From NCBI RefSeq assembly GCF_026672375.1, contig NZ_JAPPRA010000001.1:3882279-3946278 (forward strand): DNA of 64,000 bases, in the 5' to 3' direction. The stretch's first letter is position 1, and each line of letters opens with the position of its first letter. Under the pieces are notes generated by a model that saw nothing but the letters and a program-made list of their open reading frames with translations, did no database searches and had not been told where the DNA came from. The position numbers were made by a program, and so were the translations under genes. The stretch is from Caulobacter sp. SL161. Its GTDB lineage: Bacteria; Pseudomonadota; Alphaproteobacteria; Caulobacterales; Caulobacteraceae. Below are positions 8,689-16,657 of this stretch, piece after piece.

Positions 8689-8885
8689 GCGACCCTCCCA
8701 TCCGGGCCGATGCCGCGCTCGCGCCGCAAACGGATGAGCCTCAGCCGCGCTTCGCGCACGGTTAGGATACGCCCGTCTGGCACTGGGTCAGGCCGCCCCG
8801 CCCATGCCGCCAACAAGCGCTCATCGGCGGTGAGGCCCGGCGGGACCACGACCGGGATTGGCCGAAAGAACTGCACGCTCCTCAT
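8685..8885 (-). CDS. Small phage protein of unknown function (66 aa)
   Basis: A 66-residue basic protein (MRSVQFFRPIPVVVPPGLTADE...) with a proline-rich start and an arginine-rich C-terminal helix (REARLRLIRLRRERG). It overlaps the stop of the upstream gene and the start of the helicase by 4 bases each (ATGA), which supports real translation. I do not recognise a family. Confidence 0.65.
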   Translation of the reverse strand: MRSVQFFRPIPVVVPPGLTADERLLAAWAGRPDPVPDGRILTVREARLRLIRLRRERGIGPDGRVA

Positions 8886-9160
8886 GGCGCCGACACCAGA
8901 GGCGCCAGCGGCAAGAGCCTACCCTCGCGAAAGGCTTCGATCAGACGCTCGGCGAGATCGCACATAGCGTCCTCACCATGCATGGCGACACCCTCATCCC
9001 AGGCCTCTCGCACCCGCTCAGCCGCCCGATCCCCAAACCAGATCGCCTGAAGCCGCCTAGACGCGTCGATCCAACGCAGCGCCACGCCATAGTCGACGCC
9101 CGCCGCCAGCGCGGCCCCGTAAACCGGAAAGCTGACAGACTTCGGATCAATCACAGCCAA
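8882..9160 (-). CDS. Phage protein of unknown function (92 aa)
   Basis: A mostly helical, acidic protein of about 90 residues, including VDYGVALRWIDASRRLQAIWFGDRA and a C-terminal ERLIEAFREGRL helix. There is no upstream ATG in frame: the likely start is TTG at 9160 (10-base overlap with the nuclease gene) or GTG at 9154. Coupled to the next gene by ATGA. Function unknown; it may partner the adjacent nuclease or helicase. Confidence 0.6.
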   Translation of the reverse strand: MAVIDPKSVSFPVYGAALAAGVDYGVALRWIDASRRLQAIWFGDRAAERVREAWDEGVAMHGEDAMCDLAERLIEAFREGRLLPLAPLVSAP

Positions 9161-9513
9161 GCCTCCCCGAGGTTGACCACAGCCACCGGCTTGCCGCCGA
9201 TCGTGGCGGGCAGAATGATGCTCCGGCCGGTGGCCAGCACGATCCCTTCGACGGCGGCATGCTCGGCATAGCGCTGCAACTGCCGTTCGATCTTTGCCCG
9301 GACCGCGCCATGGACCTTGGCCTCGACGACAAACCGGCCATCAATCAGCCAGTCAGGCCGATCACGCCCGCTTAGGCGATGTTCACGAGAGATCGCTACG
9401 CCCGGAAACGCCGCGCGCAGATGCGCGTCGATCGCCAACTGGCAGTCACTTTCGCGCTTGAGGGGAAAACACCCGCGACCGAGCACCCTGGCGACTTCAC
9501 CGACACTCACCAT
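9151..9513 (-). CDS. Small PD-(D/E)XK nuclease
   Basis: A 120-residue single-domain protein with the PD-(D/E)XK core: RPDWLI (catalytic Asp, about residue 53) followed after a short strand by VVEAKV (the E-x-K pair, about residues 63-65), then a helix AKIERQLQRYAEHAA and a strand GIVLATGR. This is the alpha-beta-beta-beta-alpha-beta core of restriction-type and VRR-NUC-like nucleases. It sits between a helicase-methyltransferase fusion and a SNF2 helicase, so recombination, repair or restriction evasion is possible. The substrate cannot be read from sequence. Confidence 0.72.
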   Translation of the reverse strand: MVSVGEVARVLGRGCFPLKRESDCQLAIDAHLRAAFPGVAISREHRLSGRDRPDWLIDGRFVVEAKVHGAVRAKIERQLQRYAEHAAVEGIVLATGRSIILPATIGGKPVAVVNLGEAWL

Positions 9514-9517
9514 GACC

Positions 9518-12055
9518 TTACGCGGCCTCCGTCGCTGGAGCTGGACGCTCGCCGATGAGGTCGAAAAGGGTCGGCGTCGCCATCTCGCGCGCCATCGCCT
9601 CGACGTGCTTCACGCCGTCCAGGAAATAGGCGGGGTTCAGCTCGTTCGCGCATCCGCGCCGGCCAAGCTTGATCGCCCGGAAGGGCACGGTCATCAGCCC
9701 GCCGAACGGATCGAACACCATCTCGCCGGGCATGCTGAACTGCGTGATCAGACGATCGACGATGTCGAACGGCAGCGGACAGAGATGTTTCTCAGCGCCC
9801 TTCTGAGCCTGTACCGTGTTGAGCGACAGCATCTGAGCCACGTCGGTCCAGACATCATCGTGCCAGGAATGCGGCGGCAGCAGCATGAACGTCGGCGGCA
9901 AACGGCCGACCGCCGTTAGCGCCTCGCCGATCTGGACATGGTGCTCGAAGTCATAAAGCCGCTGGAGGTTGAAGCCCTTCCAGAGGCGGTAGACCTGATC
10001 GGCGTCTTCGAACTTGGCCCATTCCTCGGGCGCGACGAGACGATCACCGGCCGAGCGCATGAGGTGATGCGCATCGAGCTGCCAGCGCGCCCGCGTGTAG
10101 CTGTCCTTGTCCTTGGCCACCGGCAGATCGGCATAGCCGTTGGAGCGATCCGAGGGCGGCTTGCGGAACAGCAGAACCTTCTCGGGCAGCCCCGCGCCCA
10201 TGCGCGAGCCGTCCTTGCACTGCTCCGACCAGCCCAACCGATAGGTCTGGTTGTTCTCGCGCACCACGTCCGTCAGGTTGGTCTTCTCGCCGAGATAGGC
10301 GAAGCCATGGCGCCGGAAAGCCACGCGGCAGTCGTCGGCGAACGGATAGACGGTCTGGAAGCCCAGCCCCGTCATGCCGCCCGGCACGATCCGATCCTTG
10401 ACGTGAATGGCCGCCACGCGCCCAGGCTGCAGGACTCTGAGCAGCTCCGGCACCAGATAGTCCATCTGCTGCCAAAAGTGCTCGTTGTCGTCGGTGTGGC
10501 CAAAGTCGGCGTAGTTGGGCGAATACTCGTACTGCGTCGAGAATGGGATCGACGTGACGATCAGGTCGACGCTGCTATCGGCCATGCGGCGCGTCTCGCG
10601 CACGGTGTCGTCATTGACCAGACGATAGCCCTCGTCCTCGACGACGATCCGATCCTTGACGCCCATGGCGCGCGTCAGGACCCCAGCCATGTCGGCGTTC
10701 GACAGGCCATAGTTTCGAATGATCGCGCTCATGGTTGCGGCCATCTCCTCGTGCTGAGCCCATTTTTCCTGAAGGTTCCGCAGCACCGCGCACTCGCTCT
10801 CGGCGTAGATCACGTGGATCTCGACAGGATGCTGCTGAAGGAACCGCTGGATGCGGTGAATGGCCTGGATGAAGTCGTTGAACTTGAAGCCGATGCCCAG
10901 GAACACGGCCTTGTGGCAGTGACGCTGGAAGTTACAGCCCGACCCGGCGATGACCGGTTTCGCCGCGAGGTAGGGGAACCAGCCGTCGCTGAAATGCACG
11001 ATGGCGTCTTCGCGAGCGTCGGGATCTTGCGCGCCATAGACGCTGACGCATTGCGGAACGGCCACCTCGATCGCCGCGCGCTCGGCCTCCAGGTCATGCC
11101 AGAGGATGTAGCGCTCGTCCGGATCGGAGCGCAGGATCTCGCACATCTTCAGAACGCGAGCCTCAAGCGTGTCGCGCTTGACCTTGCTGGCGCCGACGAT
11201 GCCGTGAGCGTCGTCCTGAAACAGACGATGCTGCCCGCTCTTCTCGACACCCGCCGCGCGGTGATCGACCGGCACCTCGTGATAGATCACCTTCAGCTCG
11301 GGAAGGGCGTAACCCTCGTCGCTGAACCCCAGGTCTGACGGGCGCTGCACAAACAGCCCCCAACTGGCGACCCAGAGCCAGAACTCCTGCTCCTTGTGCG
11401 GATGCAGGGTCAGATTGTCGGCGTTCTCGCTGTCGCGCTTGAAGAACCGCGTCTTGGCCTGACCCACATCCATCACGCCGAGGAAGGCCGAGTAGGCCAG
11501 CAGCTCGATGTGATCGTTCGGCGATGGCGTGGCGGTGCCAACGAAGCGATAGGCGACCTTGTCGAACAACCGCATGAACTCGCGGAAGGTCTTGCTGCCG
11601 CCAAAGCCGCGAAGGCATGAGGCCTCGTCGAGGCAGGCCACAGAGAAGTGGTTCGGGTCCAGCTTGCCGTCGCGCACCGTCTCGTAGTTCGTCAGATAGA
11701 TCCCGCGAGGGTCTGTCGCCTCTTCGATGCGGCGGATGAACGTCACGTCGATGCCCAGCATCGCCGCGTCCTTGCGGAACTCCTGACGCACGCCGAGCGG
11801 CATCACGATCAAGGCCCGCCCGCCGACCAGGTCGCGCATGATCCGCGCGATTTCCAACTGCATCACGCTCTTGCCCAGGCCAAAGGCGGCGAAGATGGCC
11901 GCGCGCCCCCGCCAGACCGCCCATCGCACGATCGCGCGCTGGTGTGGCTTCAGCAGCGGGTGGATGACCTCATCGCCGATCTCGAACCCGCATCGCGGCG
12001 CGGGCGGCACCTTGGCGGCCAGGAAGGCGTCATAGTCGCGAACGGCGTTCGTCAT
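9518..12055 (-). CDS. SNF2-type helicase fused to an N6/N4 DNA methyltransferase
   Basis: An 845-residue two-domain protein. Residues 1-430 are a superfamily 2 helicase: Walker A FGLGKS (58-63), ALIVMPLGV (81-89), CLDEAS (141-146), GTATPSPN (173-180) and the motif VI-like QAIHRIQR (398-405). Residues 490-830 are an amino-methyltransferase in circularly permuted order: the catalytic motif IV VTSIPFSTQYEY (about 500-511) comes first and the AdoMet-binding FDPFGG (781-786) comes late. Motif IV is SIPF rather than DPPY, so the exact target base is uncertain. Such fusions recall DarB of phage P1, an antirestriction helicase-methylase. ATG 12055 overlaps the upstream stop by 4 bases. Confidence 0.88.
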   Translation of the reverse strand: MTNAVRDYDAFLAAKVPPAPRCGFEIGDEVIHPLLKPHQRAIVRWAVWRGRAAIFAAFGLGKSVMQLEIARIMRDLVGGRALIVMPLGVRQEFRKDAAMLGIDVTFIRRIEEATDPRGIYLTNYETVRDGKLDPNHFSVACLDEASCLRGFGGSKTFREFMRLFDKVAYRFVGTATPSPNDHIELLAYSAFLGVMDVGQAKTRFFKRDSENADNLTLHPHKEQEFWLWVASWGLFVQRPSDLGFSDEGYALPELKVIYHEVPVDHRAAGVEKSGQHRLFQDDAHGIVGASKVKRDTLEARVLKMCEILRSDPDERYILWHDLEAERAAIEVAVPQCVSVYGAQDPDAREDAIVHFSDGWFPYLAAKPVIAGSGCNFQRHCHKAVFLGIGFKFNDFIQAIHRIQRFLQQHPVEIHVIYAESECAVLRNLQEKWAQHEEMAATMSAIIRNYGLSNADMAGVLTRAMGVKDRIVVEDEGYRLVNDDTVRETRRMADSSVDLIVTSIPFSTQYEYSPNYADFGHTDDNEHFWQQMDYLVPELLRVLQPGRVAAIHVKDRIVPGGMTGLGFQTVYPFADDCRVAFRRHGFAYLGEKTNLTDVVRENNQTYRLGWSEQCKDGSRMGAGLPEKVLLFRKPPSDRSNGYADLPVAKDKDSYTRARWQLDAHHLMRSAGDRLVAPEEWAKFEDADQVYRLWKGFNLQRLYDFEHHVQIGEALTAVGRLPPTFMLLPPHSWHDDVWTDVAQMLSLNTVQAQKGAEKHLCPLPFDIVDRLITQFSMPGEMVFDPFGGLMTVPFRAIKLGRRGCANELNPAYFLDGVKHVEAMAREMATPTLFDLIGERPAPATEAA
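12039..12051. repeat. CGAACGGCGTTCG palindrome, site 4
   Basis: Exact copy over codons 2-6 of the helicase-methyltransferase, read as T-N-A-V-R, a third frame relative to the E-R-R-S and T-A-F sites. Confidence 0.85.
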
Positions 12056-14091
12056 GCCACCACCCGCACGTCTTCGGCCTCAAGCGGCAGGTTGGCGCGG
12101 ATGAACGGCGCGGCGGCGATCGGCGACACGCTGTTGCCGATCAGGCGCGTCTCGTCGGTCTTGGTGACAGGCTCGACCTTGCCGGTCGCGAAGTCGATCC
12201 GGCGATCGGTGCGATACGCCTTCGGGAAGCCCTGCGCCGCCGCCAGTTCGCGCGGCGTCAGCATGCGCATGCCGATGTCAGTGATCTGCATCAGCTCGCC
12301 ACGCACATAGACCAGACCAAAGCGCGCGCGCGACGTGACGCTGTGGAGCGGATCACGAAGATCCTGACCCTCGGCGGTACCGTAGTATTTGACGAGGAAC
12401 GCGCTCAGGCGATCCGAGATCGGAGCCCCGCCCTCAGCCAGCGGCATTTGCAGCAGATAGTGATGGTTGCCGCCGGCCGTGATCGTCTTGGCCGGTTGCT
12501 CGGGATCACCTTCACCGCCGGCCGTATTCGACGTGTAGGCATGAGACAGCATCGCCGTCACCAGCCGCTGAGTGCAGCCCTTGCTGACGATGGTCGAGAC
12601 CGGGTCAACCATATCGCGCCCGACCATGTCGGTATTGGCCTGTTCCATGTAGGCCGACACTACGCCCAGCGGCACTGCGCCACCGGGCCGCACGTTGAAG
12701 CTGTTGGCCGTCACAGTCGGCATCGGATCTTCGAGGCCCGATCCCGTCGCGCCCGCGCGGAACTTGGTGAGGAACTGGGTCACCAGCCCATGGCGCGGCG
12801 CGCCCGCCATCACGGTATGCAGCGGCTCGCCAGGATCTTCCCCGATACTGTTCTCGCTGAACTTGGTCAGATAGGCCGCCGTCACACAGCGATCGGCCTT
12901 GCCGATCACCGTGCCCAGCGGATCATCCAGTCCGCGCGGCGGACTTTGACCGGCCCGCGACCCGCACCCCACAATCGCCCCACCCATCAGCGTCGGCTGG
13001 ACCAGAGCCAGCTCACCCCGATGCGCGGCGGTCACCGTGCGCAGAGGATCTTGCGGGTCATAGAACCGGCCCTCGCCATGATGCGTCAGCGGCGTCACAA
13101 ACGGACCGGCCGCCATCTCAGGCCGGACCAGGGCGAACGCGCCGCCGCGCGGATAGGCCGTGATGGTCCGCAGCGGATCGTCGATGTCGTGAACGCGCTC
13201 GTGCGACCAGTTCTGGATCGGCACGATGAACGGGTCGCCCGAGGCGATGACGTAGCGCATCACCCCCTTGGCGATGCGCGCCAGGGTCGCCTCTTCCAAC
13301 GGCCGCTTGGCCCGGATGCCCCGCTCGCGGCATTCCGCCTGCGTCAGGAAGATCGACGGGCACGGCAGCGAGAAGTCGATGCAGTCGGCGGCCGGAACAT
13401 AGGGCTTGAGCCCCTTGCTCTTGGCCACCTTGCGCGGCGCATGCGTCGGCTCAGGCCACACGATCGGCTGGCCATCGCGGCGCGCGATCAGGATCAGCCG
13501 CTTACGCGTGGTCGGGGCGCCGAAGTCGGCGGCGATCCAATCGACCTTGTACTCGACCACATAGCCGCATTGACGCAGCCGCTTGCACCAAAGACCGAAC
13601 GTCTCGCCCTTCCGCGCCGGATCGGGCCGCTGGACACCCTTGTCGTCCGGCGGCAGCAGCGGCCCCCAGTCGACGAACTCTTCGACGTTTTCGAGGAAGA
13701 TCACGTCGGGCGCGAGATCGCCGAGCAGCTTGGCGACCTTGACCACCACCCAAGCCAGACCCCGCACGCGCGGGCTCACAGGCGCGCTGCCCTTGGCCTT
13801 GCTGAAATGGCGACAGTCGGGCGAGGCCCAGAAAGACCGCCACTTCACGCCCGGCCGGATCACGGTCGGATCAATGTCGAACACGTCGGCGATGAAGTGT
13901 TCGGTCTCGGGGCAGTTGAACATGTGGACGCCGATGGCGACCGCGTTGTGGTTCAAGGCCACATCGGGGTGACGGCCGAGCGCTAGGCGATAGGCCTCAG
14001 ACGACCCGCCGGCCCCTGCGAAGTAAACCACGTCGATGGGGCGCGCGGGCGCATCATTGGCTGGCGCGATATAGGCGGAGCGCTCAGCCAT
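12052..14091 (-). CDS. DNA cytosine-C5 methyltransferase with a repeat-filled recognition region
   Basis: Residues are numbered from the alternative GTG start at 14109 (685 aa); ATG 14091, six codons later, overlaps the upstream stop by 8 bases and is preferred. Motif I is FAGAGGSSEAY (30-40). The catalytic motif IV is SPDCRHFS (Cys99) rather than the usual PPCQxFS. Motif VI is LENVEEF (139-145), motif VIII TRKRLILIAR (201-210), and motifs IX/X are LTPRELAAAQGFP (617-629) and IGNSVSP (657-663). Between VIII and IX lie about 300 residues with eight copies of a D-P-L-x-T-V-T-A-like motif, each followed by a strand such as GLVTQFL. Probably protects phage DNA from host restriction. Confidence 0.9.
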   Translation of the reverse strand: MAERSAYIAPANDAPARPIDVVYFAGAGGSSEAYRLALGRHPDVALNHNAVAIGVHMFNCPETEHFIADVFDIDPTVIRPGVKWRSFWASPDCRHFSKAKGSAPVSPRVRGLAWVVVKVAKLLGDLAPDVIFLENVEEFVDWGPLLPPDDKGVQRPDPARKGETFGLWCKRLRQCGYVVEYKVDWIAADFGAPTTRKRLILIARRDGQPIVWPEPTHAPRKVAKSKGLKPYVPAADCIDFSLPCPSIFLTQAECRERGIRAKRPLEEATLARIAKGVMRYVIASGDPFIVPIQNWSHERVHDIDDPLRTITAYPRGGAFALVRPEMAAGPFVTPLTHHGEGRFYDPQDPLRTVTAAHRGELALVQPTLMGGAIVGCGSRAGQSPPRGLDDPLGTVIGKADRCVTAAYLTKFSENSIGEDPGEPLHTVMAGAPRHGLVTQFLTKFRAGATGSGLEDPMPTVTANSFNVRPGGAVPLGVVSAYMEQANTDMVGRDMVDPVSTIVSKGCTQRLVTAMLSHAYTSNTAGGEGDPEQPAKTITAGGNHHYLLQMPLAEGGAPISDRLSAFLVKYYGTAEGQDLRDPLHSVTSRARFGLVYVRGELMQITDIGMRMLTPRELAAAQGFPKAYRTDRRIDFATGKVEPVTKTDETRLIGNSVSPIAAAPFIRANLPLEAEDVRVVA
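12310..13212 (-). repeat. Eight coding repeats (DPLxTVT motif) in the cytosine methyltransferase
   Basis: Repeat cores, numbered from the GTG start at 14109: DDPLRTITA (310), QDPLRTVTA (353), DDPLGTVIG (396), GEPLHTVMA (428), EDPMPTVTA (460), VDPVSTIVS (501), EQPAKTITA (538), RDPLHSVTS (585). Spacing is 32-47 residues. Most are followed by a short hydrophobic strand. The units are diverged, so this is an old protein-level repeat rather than recent DNA duplication. Confidence 0.85.
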
Positions 14092-14599
14092 CGGCGCCGA
14101 CCAGCTCACGCCCCATCGGGCTGAGGCGCCAAGCGAAACGGCCAGTCCTCAGACGACGCGAGACGACAACGCCCCGACTTTCCAGCCCAGGCAGAAGACG
14201 GCCGATCTTGTTGGAGCCGACGGCAAGCCGCGTCACCAGCTCGGAGATGGCGATGTCCGGCAGCTTGCGGCGGTTGTCGCGATGGTCCTGGTCGGCCTCG
14301 GCCAGCAGGTTGAGCACCCTCAGGCTGACATCATCGAGATCGCGCATCCGCAGGCGAGGCTTGGTGACGGGCGCGGCAAAATCGGGCCGGTAGTCCGGAT
14401 CGCAGGCCAGGCGGACGTCGTGAACCGATCGGCCGACCATCTCGGCGCAAGCCTGCCAACTGGCGCGCACCGTGCGGCGACGCTCGCGCACCATGTCCAT
14501 CTCGTAGCGCTCAATCCGACTGCGCGGCAGCACGCCCACATCCGAAAGCGCGCCACCAGCCGTTCTCAGCGCCGAAGCCGTATGACCCCCTCGCGACAT
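14084..14599 (-). CDS. Winged-helix DNA-binding protein
   Basis: A 171-residue protein with two candidate DNA-binding parts. Residues 45-70 (WQACAEMVGRSVHDVRLACDP) look like a helix-turn-helix. The C-terminal part (ISELVTRLAVGSNKIGRLLPGLESRGVVVSRRLRTGRFAWRLSPMGREL) has the spacing of a MarR-like winged helix with a beta wing. It is encoded between a hypothetical gene (stop immediately before its ATG) and the cytosine methyltransferase. It may regulate the leftward operon; this is inferred from fold only. Confidence 0.65.
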   Translation of the reverse strand: MSRGGHTASALRTAGGALSDVGVLPRSRIERYEMDMVRERRRTVRASWQACAEMVGRSVHDVRLACDPDYRPDFAAPVTKPRLRMRDLDDVSLRVLNLLAEADQDHRDNRRKLPDIAISELVTRLAVGSNKIGRLLPGLESRGVVVSRRLRTGRFAWRLSPMGRELVGADG

Positions 14600-15004
14600 C
14601 TAGTCCTCCATCCCCATGCGTTGGCGGCTCGCAGCCGCTTGAGCCGCGCCCTGTTCGATCAGAAAGTCGGTGAAAGCCTTCGCGTCGGCGGCCAGGCCCG
14701 CGGCGAACGCCGTTCGGGTGCTTGCACCCCCATCGACCCAGAGGCGCGCCCGCTCCAGAAACGACTTGGCCCAACGAGCCCGGATATCCCCGCGCTCGAC
14801 GGGAAAGTTGTCGCCGGTCAGGCCGCGCAGGCTGTTGGCGAAGTCGTAGGGCGTCTCGGAAGGCGCATCGAAGGCCTTGATCGCGAACTCGAACATCGTG
14901 ATCCAAGCCCGGCGATCAGGCGAACGGCGTTCGGGCGCCCTCGGAACCGATCGACGCGGCAGGCCGCTCACATAGCCAGACGAGCGTGAAGGGTAACGGC
15001 TCAT
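14600..15004 (-). CDS. Phage protein of unknown function (134 aa)
   Basis: The first 35 residues are rich in Arg, Ser and Pro and probably disordered. From about residue 37 (MFEFAIKAFDAPSETPYDFANSL...) the protein is helical, ending in an alanine-rich amphipathic helix. It overlaps the CII-like gene by 4 bases. Two copies of the 13-bp palindrome lie within it. I do not recognise a family. Confidence 0.62.
   Translation of the reverse strand: MSRYPSRSSGYVSGLPRRSVPRAPERRSPDRRAWITMFEFAIKAFDAPSETPYDFANSLRGLTGDNFPVERGDIRARWAKSFLERARLWVDGGASTRTAFAAGLAADAKAFTDFLIEQGAAQAAASRQRMGMED
14704..14716. repeat. CGAACGCCGTTCG palindrome, site 5
   Basis: Exact copy inside the 134-aa unknown gene, coding strand frame R-T-A-F-A. 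Confidence 0.85.
14921..14933. repeat. CGAACGGCGTTCG palindrome, site 6
   Basis: Exact copy only 217 bases from site 5 and in the same gene, but in another frame (E-R-R-S). It is the only close pair in the window. Confidence 0.85.
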
Positions 15005-15456
15005 GCCTGCCCCCCGCCGCTAACCAGCTTCTGCGCCGCGCTTTTGAAGGCGTCAGCCGCCTCGAGCGCTTCGCGCGCGGCGACCTCACGCGCCAACCGA
15101 TCGCCACCACGCTCGAGAGCCTCGAACATGGCGTTGACGGCCTCGTTACCCTCGCGGACCGCCGTCTTCATGCTGGCGGCGACCTCGGCGGCTCCGGCCG
15201 ACGCCATCGAGGCGCGCTCCAGGCGCATGGCGTAGGCGGCTAGCATCGGCGGATCACCGCCACCGGCCGCGATGAACGCCGCGTCCAGACGAAAGGCGTC
15301 TTCGATCGTCGGCAGGGCGCCGGTGTCCGGATCGGACCAGTTGCGCACGGTCCGCTCGGCCTTGCCGACAGCTTCGGCCGCAACCGGATAGGTGAGGAAG
15401 CCGCCGATCGTGGCGACGGCGTCCTGAAAGCTCGCGGGGACGCGACGCTTGGTCAT
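15001..15456 (-). CDS. CII/CP76-like phage regulatory protein
   Basis: A 151-residue protein starting MTKRRVPASFQDAVATIGGF. Its first 70 residues match the pattern of phage CII-type (CP76) regulators: TYPVAAEAVGKAERTVRNWSDPD, a helix-turn-helix with the typical N-W-S-D-P end, then a short LPTIEDAFRLDAAF helix. The C-terminal half is a long alanine- and glutamate-rich helical segment, possibly for oligomerisation. ATG 15456 has a GGAG site 7 bases upstream; longer versions upstream lack phage-like sequence. As first gene of the leftward operon it may control the lysis-lysogeny choice or replication. Confidence 0.75.
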   Translation of the reverse strand: MTKRRVPASFQDAVATIGGFLTYPVAAEAVGKAERTVRNWSDPDTGALPTIEDAFRLDAAFIAAGGGDPPMLAAYAMRLERASMASAGAAEVAASMKTAVREGNEAVNAMFEALERGGDRLAREVAAREALEAADAFKSAAQKLVSGGGQA

Positions 15457-15485
15457 GCCCAGCTCCGAATGTTGAGGAAGGGGAT

Positions 15486-15518
15486 CGCGCCGCTGGCGAG
15501 GCGGATGCCAGCGGCGCG
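15486..15518. promoter_or_regulatory. 12-bp perfect inverted repeat upstream of the CII-like gene
   Basis: CGCGCCGCTGGC and GCCAGCGGCGCG pair perfectly around a 9-base loop, about 30 bases upstream of the CII-like start. No T-tract follows on either strand, so it is not an ordinary terminator. It could be a repressor operator or a leader hairpin in the leftward transcript. Confidence 0.6.
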
Positions 15519-15653
15519 CGCGATGACGAGAAGAAGGCGGGGACCCGTCACGCGATGGCGGGGCCGGCGTTGCAAAGCAGCGCGCCGACCGCAAACGACG
15601 TGTCCGCCCGGCGAGGCTACAAGCCTGATGGCGCCTGCAACCGGAGGGACAAG

Positions 15654-15893
15654 ATGAATGACCTGACAATCATCAAGGGCCAGATCGAGGCCCTTGCGCA
15701 CGCCAGCGCGATCCTGCTGGGCGCTCGCATCCGACACCTGACGCCTGGCGAAGCCGCCACGGCCTGCCGTGTGTTCGCGACCCCGCTGACCGATCCGACA
15801 CCAGCCGACGATCCGGCCCGGCGCGGCGTCATGCTGGACACGCTGGGCGACATCGCCGAGCGCGCCCTGATGTTGAGCAGGCCCGTCGGATGA
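15654..15893 (+). CDS. Small phage protein of unknown function (79 aa)
   Basis: A 79-residue protein (MNDLTIIKGQIEALAHASAILLG...) with a GGAGGGA ribosome site directly upstream. Mostly helical, ending in TLGDIAERALMLSRPVG. It is divergent from the CII-like gene and first in a short rightward cluster. No family recognised. Confidence 0.65.
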   Translation: MNDLTIIKGQIEALAHASAILLGARIRHLTPGEAATACRVFATPLTDPTPADDPARRGVMLDTLGDIAERALMLSRPVG

Positions 15894-15985
15894 CCCGGCG
15901 GAAATACAGCGCGAGCGAGTTTGCCACCCACCCGTCAACTCTGGTTCGACGGCAATGTGTCGCGGCGTCGCACCATGCAAATTAA
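15890..15985 (+). CDS. Possible 31-aa phage peptide
   Basis: ATG 15890 overlaps the previous stop by 4 bases (ATGA), as real genes here do, and encodes a short basic peptide beginning MTRRKYSASEF. The length gives little statistical support, and no ribosome site or family is evident. Confidence 0.3.
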   Translation: MTRRKYSASEFATHPSTLVRRQCVAASHHAN

Positions 15986-16020
15986 CGTCCAATTCCACGG
16001 CCACGCTGTATGCGGTGGCC

Positions 16021-16236
16021 ATGATCGACGAACCGACTACACGCCCGTCCGACGAGTTTCGCGCCTTGACGATCCTGGCCTTGGCGCTTGCCGAAACCCT
16101 TGGCCAGCAAGGCCAGGGCGAGAAGTTCCTGGTGAACCTGATGCGCGTGATCGAAGACCAGCGCCCGACAGCGCCCGACGGCGACCGCGCCATCATTTGG
16201 GCCGACAAACTCTCGAACGAGTTGCTGATCAGATAG
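16021..16236 (+). CDS. Small phage protein of unknown function (71 aa)
   Basis: A 71-residue, helical, acidic protein (MIDEPTTRPSDEFRALTILALALAETLG...). Its length and helix pattern resemble the 79-aa protein upstream, but no residue-level homology is clear. It lies in the short rightward cluster between the CII-like and Cro-like genes. An upstream in-frame start would extend it through poorly coding sequence, so the ATG at 16021 is preferred. Confidence 0.55.
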   Translation: MIDEPTTRPSDEFRALTILALALAETLGQQGQGEKFLVNLMRVIEDQRPTAPDGDRAIIWADKLSNELLIR

Positions 16237-16293
16237 CCTGCGACTTGACCGCGAGCGCGCAGTGTGCAGCATCCGCAACCGTTGGGGGTGTGT

Positions 16294-16653
16294 ATGCCGC
16301 GTACGCGTTTCGATGTAGCGAAGATCTGCGACCCGACGCCGGTCGGGACAAGATCGATGGCGGTGAAGGCCAACCTGGAGGCATCGATCTCGCCCGCGAA
16401 CGACCCCGTCGACTTCACGAGCGCATACATGGTGCTTGTCGACAGACTGCTCAGCGACGTAGCCGACAGCGACGCCAGCGAGTGCGCCCGCATCGTTCGA
16501 GCCATCACGCGCCGCTCGCTCAAAGAAACACCGAAAGGGCGCGCGACGCTGCGACGCGCGCCGCATTTGGCGACCGCCGAGGCGGTGTCCAGGCGCGTCT
16601 TGAAGGCGCGCTGCGAAGCGTGCCCTCGGATCTGCCAGTCTCCACTGAGATAG
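16294..16653 (+). CDS. Phage protein of unknown function (119 aa)
   Basis: A 119-residue protein with a G-rich ribosome site before ATG 16294. The centre is acidic and helical (VDFTSAYMVLVDRLLSDVADSD), the C-terminus basic with three cysteines. It ends 4 bases before the convergent Cro-like gene, so the two transcripts would collide. A long opposite-strand frame covers the same bases, so confidence is moderate. Confidence 0.5.
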   Translation: MPRTRFDVAKICDPTPVGTRSMAVKANLEASISPANDPVDFTSAYMVLVDRLLSDVADSDASECARIVRAITRRSLKETPKGRATLRRAPHLATAEAVSRRVLKARCEACPRICQSPLR

Positions 16654-16657
16654 GACA

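Noticed and set aside
9938..11338. A 466-aa plus-strand frame opposite the helicase-methyltransferase
   Set aside because: Antisense shadow of a gene with intact helicase and methyltransferase motifs.
12343..13986. A 547-aa plus-strand frame opposite the cytosine methyltransferase
   Set aside because: Antisense shadow; the minus strand carries all methyltransferase motifs.
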